64,000 nucleotides of DNA from Thermothielavioides terrestris NRRL 8126 (taxonomy: Eukaryota > Ascomycota > Sordariomycetes > Sordariales > Chaetomiaceae): NCBI RefSeq assembly GCF_000226115.1, contig NC_016462.1:372001-436000 (forward strand), read 5' to 3'. This document shows, one piece after another, positions 55,160 through 64,000 of the stretch. A program made the translations under genes and the position numbers. Numbering within the stretch: the first letter of the stretch is position 1; every line of letters starts with the position of its first letter. A model generated the notes under the pieces. The model did not search any database and was not told the DNA's origin. It saw only the letters and a list, made by a program, of their open reading frames with translations.

Positions 55160-58100
55160 CTAGTCCCAAACACCAATGTCCAGTAAACCAGACAACCCAG
55201 CGTCAGTACCGGGCACATCCCGATGCGCGCGGCTCTCGCGTTCCCTCTCAGTGCGCGCCTTGGCAAGTTCCACATCCAGGTCCCAGCTCTGGATGAAGTC
55301 ATCCAGGTTCTGCAACACGGCGCTGACGTCGTCGACCTGCGGTTCCTCCTCCTCTGTCTCCTCCTCCTCCTCCTCCTCCTCCTCCTCAATCTCCATCACG
55401 GCTGCGTCCGCCTCTTGCATCCCTTCATCCTCACTTTCCTCCCCCTGCCCTTGCTCCTGGTATGGTTCTTGCATATCCACACTCCTTCCGCCGTCCATAT
55501 TATCCCCATCCCCATCCCCATCCCCATCCTCATCCCCTGTTCTTTGCCCATCCCCTGCTCTTTGCCAATCCCCATCCCCATCTCTTTCCCCATCCCCAAA
55601 ACCATCACAAGCCAGCACGCCCGCAGCCTCCGCATCAGCGCGCAAAAACGCCTCCGCCATGGCCCCCACCGCGGGACTCGCACACACCTGCTGCGAGGCG
55701 CTGGGCAGCAGGCGCGACCCCGCCGACGGGGCGCACCTCCCCGGCACCGCTTTCAGCGTCGTCGTGCCCACGCGCCGGCTCGCCACGGCCGCGAAGTGCC
55801 TGCCAAACTTCTGGTCCGCGGCGGGGAGCTCGGCGGTGGAGAGGATGCTCGGCGGCGGGGAGGCGGCCGCGCGCCGCGGTCGGCTGCCGCTGCTGGCGGG
55901 CTGGGCTGGTTGGTCGCTGGGGTGGGTGGATGATGGTGTGCTGGGCTCTTCCTCTCCGGCTTGGTCGGCCCAGGAGACGCGCTTCGCGGGTCGCTTGTGT
56001 TTTTGTTTTGGCTTCGACTTCGACTTCGATTTCGGCTTCGTGGAGTTCGTGCTAGGCGGTTGGGCGGCCCAGGGGTTGGAGATGGCCGCGTCGACGAGGG
56101 CTTGCGTGCTGGGGAGATGGTCATCTGTGATGGCGGATATGCGGCGTCGCTTCGCGGCGGGCCGTGGAGACGGCGTCATGAACTGTTTGAATGACTTGAC
56201 TGAGAAGGTGAAATCAGGGGTGGGCAGGCCAGATTGCCTGGTCTCAGGAGTAGATGGACGGTGGGGATATAGTTGGGAATCATGCATGCTGACATCGTCG
56301 TCGCGGGATTCTGAATGAGTGATAGTATTGCCAGTCGGCAGAACATGGCTGCTGGCCGGCGAAGACAGCGGTTTGAACAGCCGGGTCGCCGGCAACTGCA
56401 GCTGCGAGTCGCCTCTCGCCCAGGGACTTTGCGAAGCCGCCTGTTCGACCGCAACGAGGGACGGTTTTGCGGCTGGAACATGGGAAGAAGGGGCCAGGCA
56501 GGCGCTGCCAGAGGCGCCGGGCGCGAGATCCGTTTCCTTAGTCCACGGGCTTTGAGTAGCGTTAGGCGGGCTTGAATGAAAATCACTGCGATGTTGCGAG
56601 TGGGAAGTGGACGGTCGCCGAGTAATCGCCGCTGAATCGTCTGTAACCCAAGGGCTCTGGGCTTCTGGACGTTGAGAGACGCCAGATTGCTCCGGTTCAA
56701 CTTGGTCTGCGGGAGCAGATTCGGCCTCTGGCGGGATGTGTGGCTCCTCAGTTCTCTGAAGATGCTCGTCTTCCGCCTCACTCGTCGTTTCTCTTTCCGC
56801 TGCTCCGTTCGCAGCACCCTCTGCACCTCGCACGACCACCTCAGGAAACACATGCTGGTTTCTTTGACCCGAGGTTTGGACGTTCTGTTCGCTTGGCATC
56901 CGGACAGTTGTAATATTCTCGACGGTTTGGGGCGGACATTCTTTCTGTTGTGCTGGAGGACAAGTTGATTGGGTATGACAACATTCGAGGCCGAGCTCTT
57001 GTGGCTTTGATACTGGAGTGTCCGAGGATTCCAGGCCAGACGCAAACAAGTCGTCCCCCAAGGCACTGCGACGCGACTTGGGCCAAAGCAATCGCCGAGG
57101 TAGTCCGAAGGCACTCGATACGACGTCTTGCGAGTGCTTTTCCACTGAGAAGTGCCCAAAGCTGGGCATGCTCATATGGTCGGAATTTGACGGCGACCAT
57201 GAGGGCACTAATGTAGGTCCGTCAATTTGCGAAGCTGCTTCCACCACATCATGCTTGTAACCGTGACCCTGATCCGTCGCCTGCCCGCCTGCGTCTTGGA
57301 TGCTCTGGGGAGGGTGACACTGCGATGCACCTTCAGGCGCCTGCTGTGCCTTGATTCCGGGGGAAACCTCGTCAACCGGCTGGCCAGCCCCGGACATAGC
57401 CCTTGACGCTTTCGCAGAGCGTCTCACGCCAGTGGATTCATTAGACTCGGATTTCTCCAGCTCTGCTGTCGGGGCTATGGGCCCCACTGAGTTTGCGGGC
57501 GTAGAGGGATCGTTGGGCGCGGATGGGGGATCGGCGAGCTTGCTCCTACCCAAGGATGAAGCCTTCCCTCGACCATCCCTGCGCCGGTAGCGGAAGCTTC
57601 CGTCAGTGCGGGAGCTTGCCTGCGTCTTTGCCGGTGCCGAAGATAATGTCGCCTCAAGAACGGCCCCAAGGGGCGTGGAATTCGCTGCTTTCAAATACTT
57701 TTGAGCTCCACGTGTCGTTGATGGAAGAGATTTCCCTGCGTGAGTTGCCTTCGATGCCGTTTCGTTTGTCACCATTCGCTTCGCAGACGGTAAACGGGAC
57801 TCCCGGCTGGAAAGGACCAGCTGCTCATAGAGCTTGACAGCGCGAGGAGAGAGATCGGTAGTATCTGGCGGAATGGTCCTCGCTGCTGCGGCTGGTAACG
57901 CGCTCGAGCTGGGGCATGTCTGGCTGATTGTTGCCTGACTCGAGCCAACAGGCGCCACGGCCTTGGGCTGCAAGCCGGAGGACACTTGAGCGCTGCCTCT
58001 CGACAACATCATCTTCAGTGATTCATTACTGTCGACTGCGCCCCGTGAGACCGCTGCATAGCGACCGAGCTCATCGTTTGGTGTACGCGGCGTGATGTCG

Positions 58101-58690
58101 GATTGTCTCCTGATCGTTTGTTGTGTCGCGCGCCTCGAGTCGGCCGACGTGGGTTCCGTGTGTGGAACGGATTGGGCTGCGCTAGTAGGGACGCCGATTG
58201 TCTCGGCGATGACCCTATCTCGCCAATTCCGCACTCGTTCGAACGCATCATCGTCCATGTAGAGCGGCGGTGTGTACAGGACTTGAGGCTGCTCGGCCGC
58301 CTTGCTCTCGGGGGTGAGGGGGGGGCAGGGGTTCGAGGAATCATTTTGGCCGGCGGCTCTTTGTGGCGCTGGACGTTTTCTCCTCTGCGTGGTTCCTGTT
58401 CGGTATGCCGCATCCGACTTCGATCGCCACGGGTTGACCCAGCCAGATGTTCTATCAAACGGCCCGCGCAGGGAGGCGGACAGCAAGAACACGGGCTTGC
58501 CTTCGATGAAGCGCCGAGCTTGGGTCTCGAGTCGAATGCGGCGCTCTGCCGCGCTGCTGTATGCCTCGTCGTCGGAGCCGGAGTAGAGGACGTCTTCGGG
58601 GCGGTGCGGGGCCTCGCAGTAGACGGGTTCGTCGTGGAAGTGCTGGGGATGCAGCCACTCCTGGTCTCGGCTTCCGAAACGGCGCTTCAT
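55160..58690 (-). CDS. uncharacterised, largely disordered protein with a conserved N-terminal block
   Basis: Single open frame of 1176 residues from the ATG at 58690. I do not recognise a named family. Residues about 45-90 look conserved and folded (ERRIRLETQARRFIEGKPVF, LLSASLRGPFDRTSGWVNPW). Most of the rest is Ser/Pro/Gln-rich with repeated short phrases such as QSPWTKETD, QSPWARGDS and QSPWVTDDS. A motif KRVSWADQ (about residue 902) fits the RVxF docking consensus for protein phosphatase 1. The C-terminus has an acidic block with long Glu runs (about residues 1105-1125) and then an amphipathic stretch, LDDFIQSWDLDVELAKAR. It is divergent from the Cdc11-type scaffold gene with under 800 bp between starts, so the two may be co-regulated. 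Location unknown; the charge pattern would suit a nuclear protein. Confidence 0.75.
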   Translation of the reverse strand: MKRRFGSRDQEWLHPQHFHDEPVYCEAPHRPEDVLYSGSDDEAYSSAAERRIRLETQARRFIEGKPVFLLSASLRGPFDRTSGWVNPWRSKSDAAYRTGTTQRRKRPAPQRAAGQNDSSNPCPPLTPESKAAEQPQVLYTPPLYMDDDAFERVRNWRDRVIAETIGVPTSAAQSVPHTEPTSADSRRATQQTIRRQSDITPRTPNDELGRYAAVSRGAVDSNESLKMMLSRGSAQVSSGLQPKAVAPVGSSQATISQTCPSSSALPAAAARTIPPDTTDLSPRAVKLYEQLVLSSRESRLPSAKRMVTNETASKATHAGKSLPSTTRGAQKYLKAANSTPLGAVLEATLSSAPAKTQASSRTDGSFRYRRRDGRGKASSLGRSKLADPPSAPNDPSTPANSVGPIAPTAELEKSESNESTGVRRSAKASRAMSGAGQPVDEVSPGIKAQQAPEGASQCHPPQSIQDAGGQATDQGHGYKHDVVEAASQIDGPTLVPSWSPSNSDHMSMPSFGHFSVEKHSQDVVSSAFGLPRRLLWPKSRRSALGDDLFASGLESSDTPVSKPQELGLECCHTQSTCPPAQQKECPPQTVENITTVRMPSEQNVQTSGQRNQHVFPEVVVRGAEGAANGAAERETTSEAEDEHLQRTEEPHIPPEAESAPADQVEPEQSGVSQRPEAQSPWVTDDSAAITRRPSTSHSQHRSDFHSSPPNATQSPWTKETDLAPGASGSACLAPSSHVPAAKPSLVAVEQAASQSPWARGDSQLQLPATRLFKPLSSPASSHVLPTGNTITHSESRDDDVSMHDSQLYPHRPSTPETRQSGLPTPDFTFSVKSFKQFMTPSPRPAAKRRRISAITDDHLPSTQALVDAAISNPWAAQPPSTNSTKPKSKSKSKPKQKHKRPAKRVSWADQAGEEEPSTPSSTHPSDQPAQPASSGSRPRRAAASPPPSILSTAELPAADQKFGRHFAAVASRRVGTTTLKAVPGRCAPSAGSRLLPSASQQVCASPAVGAMAEAFLRADAEAAGVLACDGFGDGERDGDGDWQRAGDGQRTGDEDGDGDGDGDNMDGGRSVDMQEPYQEQGQGEESEDEGMQEADAAVMEIEEEEEEEEEETEEEEPQVDDVSAVLQNLDDFIQSWDLDVELAKARTERERESRAHRDVPGTDAGLSGLLDIGVWD

Positions 58691-59478
58691 GGTGTGTGTA
58701 CTTGCAGAAAATGGGTCCTACTCAGACAACTACATTGGCGTCTTGAAGACCAGGAGGATGCGCTCGGAGTTACCGCTCCGGTGGTCGAGTTGTCGAATTG
58801 TCGAGTTGTTGACTGTTCGTCTTTGTCCGATCCAGTTCGCTCATGCTCAGGCTTAATTGGCGCTTGTGGACGAGCCGGGGGGTTGCTGCAGGTTGCCGGG
58901 GACTTTCGCTGAACGGTGGGGCGAGACGCGATCAGACGCGCTTTGTCCCATTAAATTGGGCGCGCGCTGTCACCTGAGCCCCATGCAAGCTCTCTAGCGA
59001 CAGCAGGCCCCTGCTCTCGCCGTTGCCACGGAAATGAGTCTGCCCCGCCAATCAGCACATGGCCGAGTGTTTATGCCCAAAACGCGATCGGCCCTCTCAA
59101 ACGGGAGGCAATTGACCAATCTCGAGAGTGAGAGGCTGCCGATAGTGTTAACGTTAGCGGACTCCAGCGGACTCGAATGACTCGAACCCGCATTCCTTCT
59201 CCAACAGCACATCGGTACAGTATCATCTCTTTCTTTTTTATACGAACATCTGCCTTCCGCAGGTCTGCGACAACGATCTGCAGACAGCTCCGCAAAAAAG
59301 CTGGTGACGGTGCAGCTAAACCCGAACCCCGCCAAACAAATCCCGGCATCTCCTTGCTCATCAAATCAAACACCGCCTTCCACTCCAAACTCCAGACTCC
59401 AGACTGCCGGATCCCACGCCTTTCATGGCCGCTTGACATCGGCGCCTCTGCCGCCAGCACCGCATCGATATCCGCCAC
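58691..59478. other. divergent promoter between the uncharacterised gene and CDC11
   Basis: 788 bp between start codons. CCAAT boxes are at 59048-59052 and 59116-59120 on the plus strand, and TAACGTTA is at 59149-59156. No coding signal is required here. Confidence 0.55.
59048..59052 (+). promoter_or_regulatory. CCAAT box
   Basis: CCAAT followed by CAG in the divergent promoter; a second copy is at 59116-59120. CCAAT is bound by the HAP complex in filamentous fungi; use here is inferred. Confidence 0.35.
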
Positions 59479-62400
59479 ATGCCTACCATGGGGCACGCCT
59501 GGCTGGACTCGCTGTCCGAGGACTGGGTCTCCCAGCCCGGGTCGGACGCATCCGCCGCCGCATCGCCCTCTGCGGACACGAAGCCGCTGCCGAAGCCGAA
59601 GATGCCTAGCAGGATCCCGCGCTTCAGTCCCCGCGCCAAGAAATACCCGAGTAACGGTGCGGAGGCCAACAACAACAGCACGGCCAGTCACAACGCCAGC
59701 AGCGGCAGCAACGTCCTTGGCGAACGAAGCATTAACGAGCGGCTTGCCGCCCTGTCTCGCCGCACCCCGTCTAAGCTCTCGCAGGAGCTCAGCCCAGGCG
59801 GTGTCCGTGACTGCCTTGCCTGCCGCACTCGCACTGCCTCCATGTCGACGACCAACTCGGTCGTCCGCAGGTCCATTCATCGCAAATCCACGAGCGCATC
59901 GCAGAGCAAGGGCAAAGGAGGCGAGACGCCCGAGTGGAAGCGACGCCTGGTCTACGGAGAACTCTCTTACGGGGAGCAGCGGGACCTTTTCACCTCGGCC
60001 GGGGAAGGTCTAGAGAACATCTTCAAGCCGCCCCAAGCAGCAACGCCTGGTCCGTCACGGGACGGCGAAACCGAAGTCTATCGTCAGGAAAAGGAGTCAC
60101 GATTGGATGCTACCGTGCCATCTAGTCCCCCGCCACATCAACGCAACCCCTCGACCGTCGATATCCACGTGGACGAGTCGATGCAGGAAGAATTGCCCCC
60201 GAAAGAGCAGAAAAGGGCCGTCACGTCGATGCGATATAGGCGCACCGAAGAATCGGCCGATACAAGCAAGGCTTCCGCGTTGAGCTTGCCCGATTCTGCG
60301 AACCGGTCGCGGGGAGCCTCCGTCGCCAACCACACCGCCCTCACCGACGACGTGGCCGGCGAGTCGCGCAAGGTCAGTGGCCGGAGCGACGTGCGCTACG
60401 AGGACTTCAGCCCCATCTTGCTCGAGCGGCGCCAAGCTAGCAACGGCCAGACGACCTTCAGTCCCGCGGAGCTCCCTCCCGACGAACTCCGCAAGCGACT
60501 GGAGACGCTCCAGCGCAGTCAGAGGTTCCTCACCGGTGATGCCGACGCCGACGAGGGCTCTGCCGAGAACAACGCCACGTCACAAAATGTCGACGCAACA
60601 GAAGATTACGGTAAACTCGGAGCCTTCGTCAATTTTCAGAGGGGCGGCCGATCCAACGAGGGATCATTCCGCAACCACATGCTGAGCTCCGCTCTCAACG
60701 ACAGCTCTGAGCTCCATCCGGAGGAGTCCCTGCAGGCGAGCACGCCCAAGCAGTATCCCACTGTCCGAGTCGAGCGCTGGGACTCGGCCGAGAACCTCCC
60801 GGCTGGCAGCCCGGACCTTCCCCCTGCTCCCCATCCCAGCCCTGAGAAGCGGCCTATGCCCCCGCAGCCCGCCGTGGGTGGCAGCCCGCTGAAACTTTTC
60901 CAGCCTTACGACACTTTCACCAGTCAGACACTGCTGAGACGAGTGAGTCAAATGCACGGAGAAGCTGGCGAGAGTTCTTTCTCGATAGCCGTCGATGGAA
61001 ACAGCGGACAACAAGTGGAACACCCGGCTTGGTTGCGTCCTCCGGCGAGCGGACGCCGGAGCAGGGACCCGCCCTCCGCTTATGCCAACCGGTTCGGCGC
61101 CGGAGAGCTCGATGGATACGAATTCAATGAGGACTTCTCTCACATAACCAACGATGTCTCCGGCCTGGACGGGGACAAGGAGAACCGTGGCCCGGCCGAT
61201 GATTCCATCCTTCCTCCACACCCCCCTATCTTCGATCTCACCCACACCTCGTCGCCATCGGAAACAGCAGATCTGGTGGTGAATCGGCGGCGGCAAAAGT
61301 CTATCAGCTCTCGCCCGCCACGGCGGCCTGGCAGAGCGTCGCTTCCGGCCTATTCCGACCACCTCTCAGCACCGGGCGCCCGGAGAGACGCATCATATTC
61401 AGACATCAAGCGGCCGCGCACGTCGCCCACAAAAGATCCTACCCCTAAACGACGCAGGACTCTCCATAGATCCGATATATCGTACGGAACAGAAGATGTC
61501 ACCTCCGGGGCGGATTCTATCCAACTGGCGCGCCAGCAAATGCAGTCGGCTCTTGCAAGGTTCCAGGAACATACCCAGAACAGTGGCCAGTACGTCGAGG
61601 GAGTGGCCGGTGCGGCTGGAGGCCGCCAATCGCTGCGTCCCCGGACTCCGACACCGAGTCAGCGATCCTCGCAGCAGCGGGAGCGCCAGCCTCTTGCCGA
61701 GATCGAGAGGTCGCCTGCTCGTTCCAGCAGGCACTCACAGCCTCCGGCGGCCGTCTCGGTGGGCGCCGCGGCGGTCGAGACCAACCGGAAGCCATCCATC
61801 AAGACCGAGGACTTTATCAACGAGGCGAACAAGATCATGGCCATGATCCGCAGCAAGGCCGGCCTGCCAAGCGGACTCGCTAGCGTAGAGGAATCGGACG
61901 AAGAAAAGGGCCAACCGTCGCCAGACCAGGAAGCATCCTTCGAGGAATCGACCCAGGAACGATTCTCGCGGCCGCCCAGTCGCGAGGGACGCGCTCCCCT
62001 CAAGCGCCTGTCCGCAAAGCAGGAGGATCCTGTGCTCGCCGAGCAGCTCAAGAAGTACGAAGAGGCCAGTGATATGGGTGACATTCTCGCTTCATCCGTA
62101 CGCTTAGCTGGACGTCAGCAAGCCGCCCCTGCCGCCGAAGAACACGAGTCAGAAGCGCGGGCCGGCAAGCAAAGCCGAAACTCGGGTTCGGAGGCGGAGA
62201 TAGTCAGCGACCCACCCAACATCCGCATCTCTCGGAATGCCGATTGGCGAGACAGCCAGCCTGCAAATGTCCCTGACAATGGTGTGCCGTCCCAAGGCTC
62301 CGCCAGCTTCCCGACCCAGAGCACCGGGACGTTGTTCCCGTCTGGGTCATCGAGGGGATCGTCAAGAGGATCCGAGGCGAGGAAAACGATCATGCCCGAA

Positions 62401-64000
62401 AGCGTGTCACACCTGATACCGGACCAGGTTGGAAACATGGTCCTGGACAGGCAGCGCAATGTCTGGGTAAAGAGGAAGGGGTCGGCAGAGGCAGGAGGGA
62501 GTTTTGTGCAGTCCGAGGCCAGTGAGGAGGATCCCTTTGCCGGGATTCCTGACCTCTCCGTTGACGTCACAAAAGAAATGCAAAACCTGCTCTTGACCGG
62601 CAAGAAGGAGTTTCCCCTTCAAGACCGACTCCCAGGCGCTATGCAGGTCACCCCGTCGAAACCAGCCAGGGCGGCTTCGGCTACAAGGGCGGCCACGGAC
62701 GCGGTGCCCGAGTCGCTGACCCACCGGCAACACGGGCACCCGAACCAGGCCGAAGAGGCTGTTGAGCATGAATTCCGCGTGAACGAGGGCCGCGTGAAGG
62801 AGCCTAGGCGACTCACCATCACCTTCTCGTCCCCGGTTGCATCCGTGATCCAGGACGTCGCGGGCATCGGTGATACGGGATCGGAGGATAGCATCCCTGA
62901 CCAGGCTGCCGAAACGATGCGCCGAGACCCACCAGCCCTAGGGGACCGGAGGACGGTATCGGTCCACGGAGCGGCCAGGCACAAATCTGGCCGGTCTCGC
63001 AGCACCTCACGCGGCCCGCCGCGTCACCTCTCCGTCAGGGGCCAGTCCTTGATGGCGCGCCCCGTGTCCAGGATCGACGAGAGGGACGAGGAGGCGAGTC
63101 CGGATCGGTCGCAGGACCAAGAAGCTGCTTCTGGCATGGAGCTCAGCGTTCTGGGAGACTTGAGCGTTGTCGGCCGCGAGGCAGACCACGGGCGACAAGC
63201 GAGCCTCAGTTTGCTCGTCGCTACCCCAACGCGGGCTCGAGATTGCCCTGTTGCCGGCGTCGATGCCGCCCCTGTCATCAGCCAATACGTCGGGACGTTC
63301 TCGCTCAGTCCGCTCTCCGAGTTCACGATCCACCGTGCCGAGGAAACGCTGCCCCTGGAGGCCAGCTATGTGGTTGATAACCATCGCTTTGTCACGGGCG
63401 ACCAGTCCCGGCGTGTCATGTCGGTGACCATGCGCGAGCTCGTGGATAAGCTCGCCGAGGTGGAACCCTTCGAGCCTTACTGGGAAGACATGCGGGAGCT
63501 CGAGCTGCGCGACAAGGGCTTGAGCGCCCTGCACACCCTTGACGAGTTCTGCGGGCACCTGGAGAGCCTCGACGTGTCCAAGAACAAGATTAGGAACCTT
63601 GGCGGCATCCCTTCTTCGCTTCTTCATTTGCGCATGACGCACAACCAGCTTTCGAGCCTTACGGCGTGGAACCACTTGATGAATCTGCAGTACGTCGACG
63701 TCTCGAACAATGAGCTCACCAGCCTGGCGGCGTTCAAGAACCTCGTCCATCTGCGCAGCCTGAGGGTAGACAACAACCGGATCACCAGCCTAGATGGCAT
63801 CAAGTTCCACAAGGGCCTGCAGACGCTCCGCGCCCGCGGTAACCTCATCGAAGAAGTCGACTTCGAGGGAAGCAAGCTTCAGCAGCTCACCGAGCTGGAC
63901 CTCAAGGACAACCAGATCACGCGAGTCGCCAACCTTGGCCAGCTGCCTGCTCTCACCTCGCTCAACCTCGAAGGCAACCAGCTCACGACGTTCGCGGTCG
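59479..64000 (+). CDS. cdc11: septation initiation network scaffold, Cdc11/Nud1 type (3' end outside the window)
   Basis: One frame is open from the ATG at 59479 to the end of the window: 1507 codons without a stop. A second ATG nine bases downstream (MGHAWLDSLSEDW) could be the real start. The N-terminal motif HAWLDSLSEDWVSQPGSD is typical of fungal Cdc11-like scaffolds. A block at about residues 150-175 (TPEWKRRLVYGELSYGEQRD) also looks conserved. A long disordered Ser/Pro-rich region follows. From about residue 1335 leucine-rich repeats begin (LRELELRDKGLS-like spacing: MRELELRDKGLSALHTLDEF, LESLDVSKNKIRNLGGIPSS, LQYVDVSNNELTSLAAFKNL, LTELDLKDNQITRVANLGQL) and continue past the edge. In fission yeast Cdc11 anchors the septation network kinases at the spindle pole body; Nud1 is the budding yeast counterpart. 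The function here is inferred from that. Confidence 0.9.
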   Translation, partial: MPTMGHAWLDSLSEDWVSQPGSDASAAASPSADTKPLPKPKMPSRIPRFSPRAKKYPSNGAEANNNSTASHNASSGSNVLGERSINERLAALSRRTPSKLSQELSPGGVRDCLACRTRTASMSTTNSVVRRSIHRKSTSASQSKGKGGETPEWKRRLVYGELSYGEQRDLFTSAGEGLENIFKPPQAATPGPSRDGETEVYRQEKESRLDATVPSSPPPHQRNPSTVDIHVDESMQEELPPKEQKRAVTSMRYRRTEESADTSKASALSLPDSANRSRGASVANHTALTDDVAGESRKVSGRSDVRYEDFSPILLERRQASNGQTTFSPAELPPDELRKRLETLQRSQRFLTGDADADEGSAENNATSQNVDATEDYGKLGAFVNFQRGGRSNEGSFRNHMLSSALNDSSELHPEESLQASTPKQYPTVRVERWDSAENLPAGSPDLPPAPHPSPEKRPMPPQPAVGGSPLKLFQPYDTFTSQTLLRRVSQMHGEAGESSFSIAVDGNSGQQVEHPAWLRPPASGRRSRDPPSAYANRFGAGELDGYEFNEDFSHITNDVSGLDGDKENRGPADDSILPPHPPIFDLTHTSSPSETADLVVNRRRQKSISSRPPRRPGRASLPAYSDHLSAPGARRDASYSDIKRPRTSPTKDPTPKRRRTLHRSDISYGTEDVTSGADSIQLARQQMQSALARFQEHTQNSGQYVEGVAGAAGGRQSLRPRTPTPSQRSSQQRERQPLAEIERSPARSSRHSQPPAAVSVGAAAVETNRKPSIKTEDFINEANKIMAMIRSKAGLPSGLASVEESDEEKGQPSPDQEASFEESTQERFSRPPSREGRAPLKRLSAKQEDPVLAEQLKKYEEASDMGDILASSVRLAGRQQAAPAAEEHESEARAGKQSRNSGSEAEIVSDPPNIRISRNADWRDSQPANVPDNGVPSQGSASFPTQSTGTLFPSGSSRGSSRGSEARKTIMPESVSHLIPDQVGNMVLDRQRNVWVKRKGSAEAGGSFVQSEASEEDPFAGIPDLSVDVTKEMQNLLLTGKKEFPLQDRLPGAMQVTPSKPARAASATRAATDAVPESLTHRQHGHPNQAEEAVEHEFRVNEGRVKEPRRLTITFSSPVASVIQDVAGIGDTGSEDSIPDQAAETMRRDPPALGDRRTVSVHGAARHKSGRSRSTSRGPPRHLSVRGQSLMARPVSRIDERDEEASPDRSQDQEAASGMELSVLGDLSVVGREADHGRQASLSLLVATPTRARDCPVAGVDAAPVISQYVGTFSLSPLSEFTIHRAEETLPLEASYVVDNHRFVTGDQSRRVMSVTMRELVDKLAEVEPFEPYWEDMRELELRDKGLSALHTLDEFCGHLESLDVSKNKIRNLGGIPSSLLHLRMTHNQLSSLTAWNHLMNLQYVDVSNNELTSLAAFKNLVHLRSLRVDNNRITSLDGIKFHKGLQTLRARGNLIEEVDFEGSKLQQLTELDLKDNQITRVANLGQLPALTSLNLEGNQLTTFAV

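Overview
This window is nuclear DNA from a filamentous ascomycete. It most resembles a Sordariomycete, probably order Sordariales (Chaetomiaceae-like); that placement is inferred from family resemblance and was not tested by a search. The evidence for a fungus is GC-rich coding sequence, short GT-AG introns of about 55-135 nt, no operons, and a set of single-copy fungal housekeeping genes. I rebuilt 19 protein genes; for the spliced ones, exon joins were chosen by reading frame, splice consensus and agreement with the protein family. Two introns (in QCR2 and in the F-box gene) appear to use a GC donor. I found no rRNA, tRNA, CRISPR or intact transposon.

Layout, left to right. 1-24.5 kb is gene-dense: the 3' part of an unidentified gene; an unidentified type II membrane protein; an ARS-binding protein 2 family gene; a peroxisomal PMP47/Ant1 adenine-nucleotide carrier; the NatC subunit Mak10; ATP synthase epsilon; cytochrome bc1 core protein 2; RNA polymerase III subunit Rpc82; the mitochondrial GTP/GDP carrier Ggc1; and an F-box/LRR protein. 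24.5-32.8 kb is gene-poor and holds one gene, a C2H2 zinc-finger transcription factor with about 2.7 kb of non-coding DNA on one side and 4.3 kb on the other. 32.8-51 kb is dense again: eIF2B gamma, a peroxin-22-like protein, the SAGA subunit Spt20, Atg27, an enoyl-CoA isomerase/hydratase ending in the peroxisomal signal SKL, and the inositol hexakisphosphate kinase Kcs1. 51-55.2 kb is a second gene-poor block. It is followed by a long uncharacterised disordered protein transcribed divergently from a Cdc11/Nud1-type septation-network scaffold that runs off the right edge.

Functionally the window is a mixture rather than a pathway cluster. Three genes act in or on peroxisomes (PMP47, Pex22-like, SKL isomerase). 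Three serve mitochondrial energy and nucleotide metabolism (ATP15, QCR2, GGC1), two of them adjacent and co-oriented. Others serve transcription (RPC82, SPT20, C2H2 factor), translation initiation (GCD1), replication-origin binding (Abp2), protein N-acetylation (MAK10), autophagy (ATG27), inositol pyrophosphate signalling (KCS1) and septation (CDC11).

I saw no obvious new gene system. The most interesting unexplained structure is non-coding: three families of short palindromic motifs (TAACGTTA, TACTCCGTA/TACGGAGTA and TACCTAGGTA-like) recur in the intergenic DNA, concentrated in the promoters and the gene-poor blocks.
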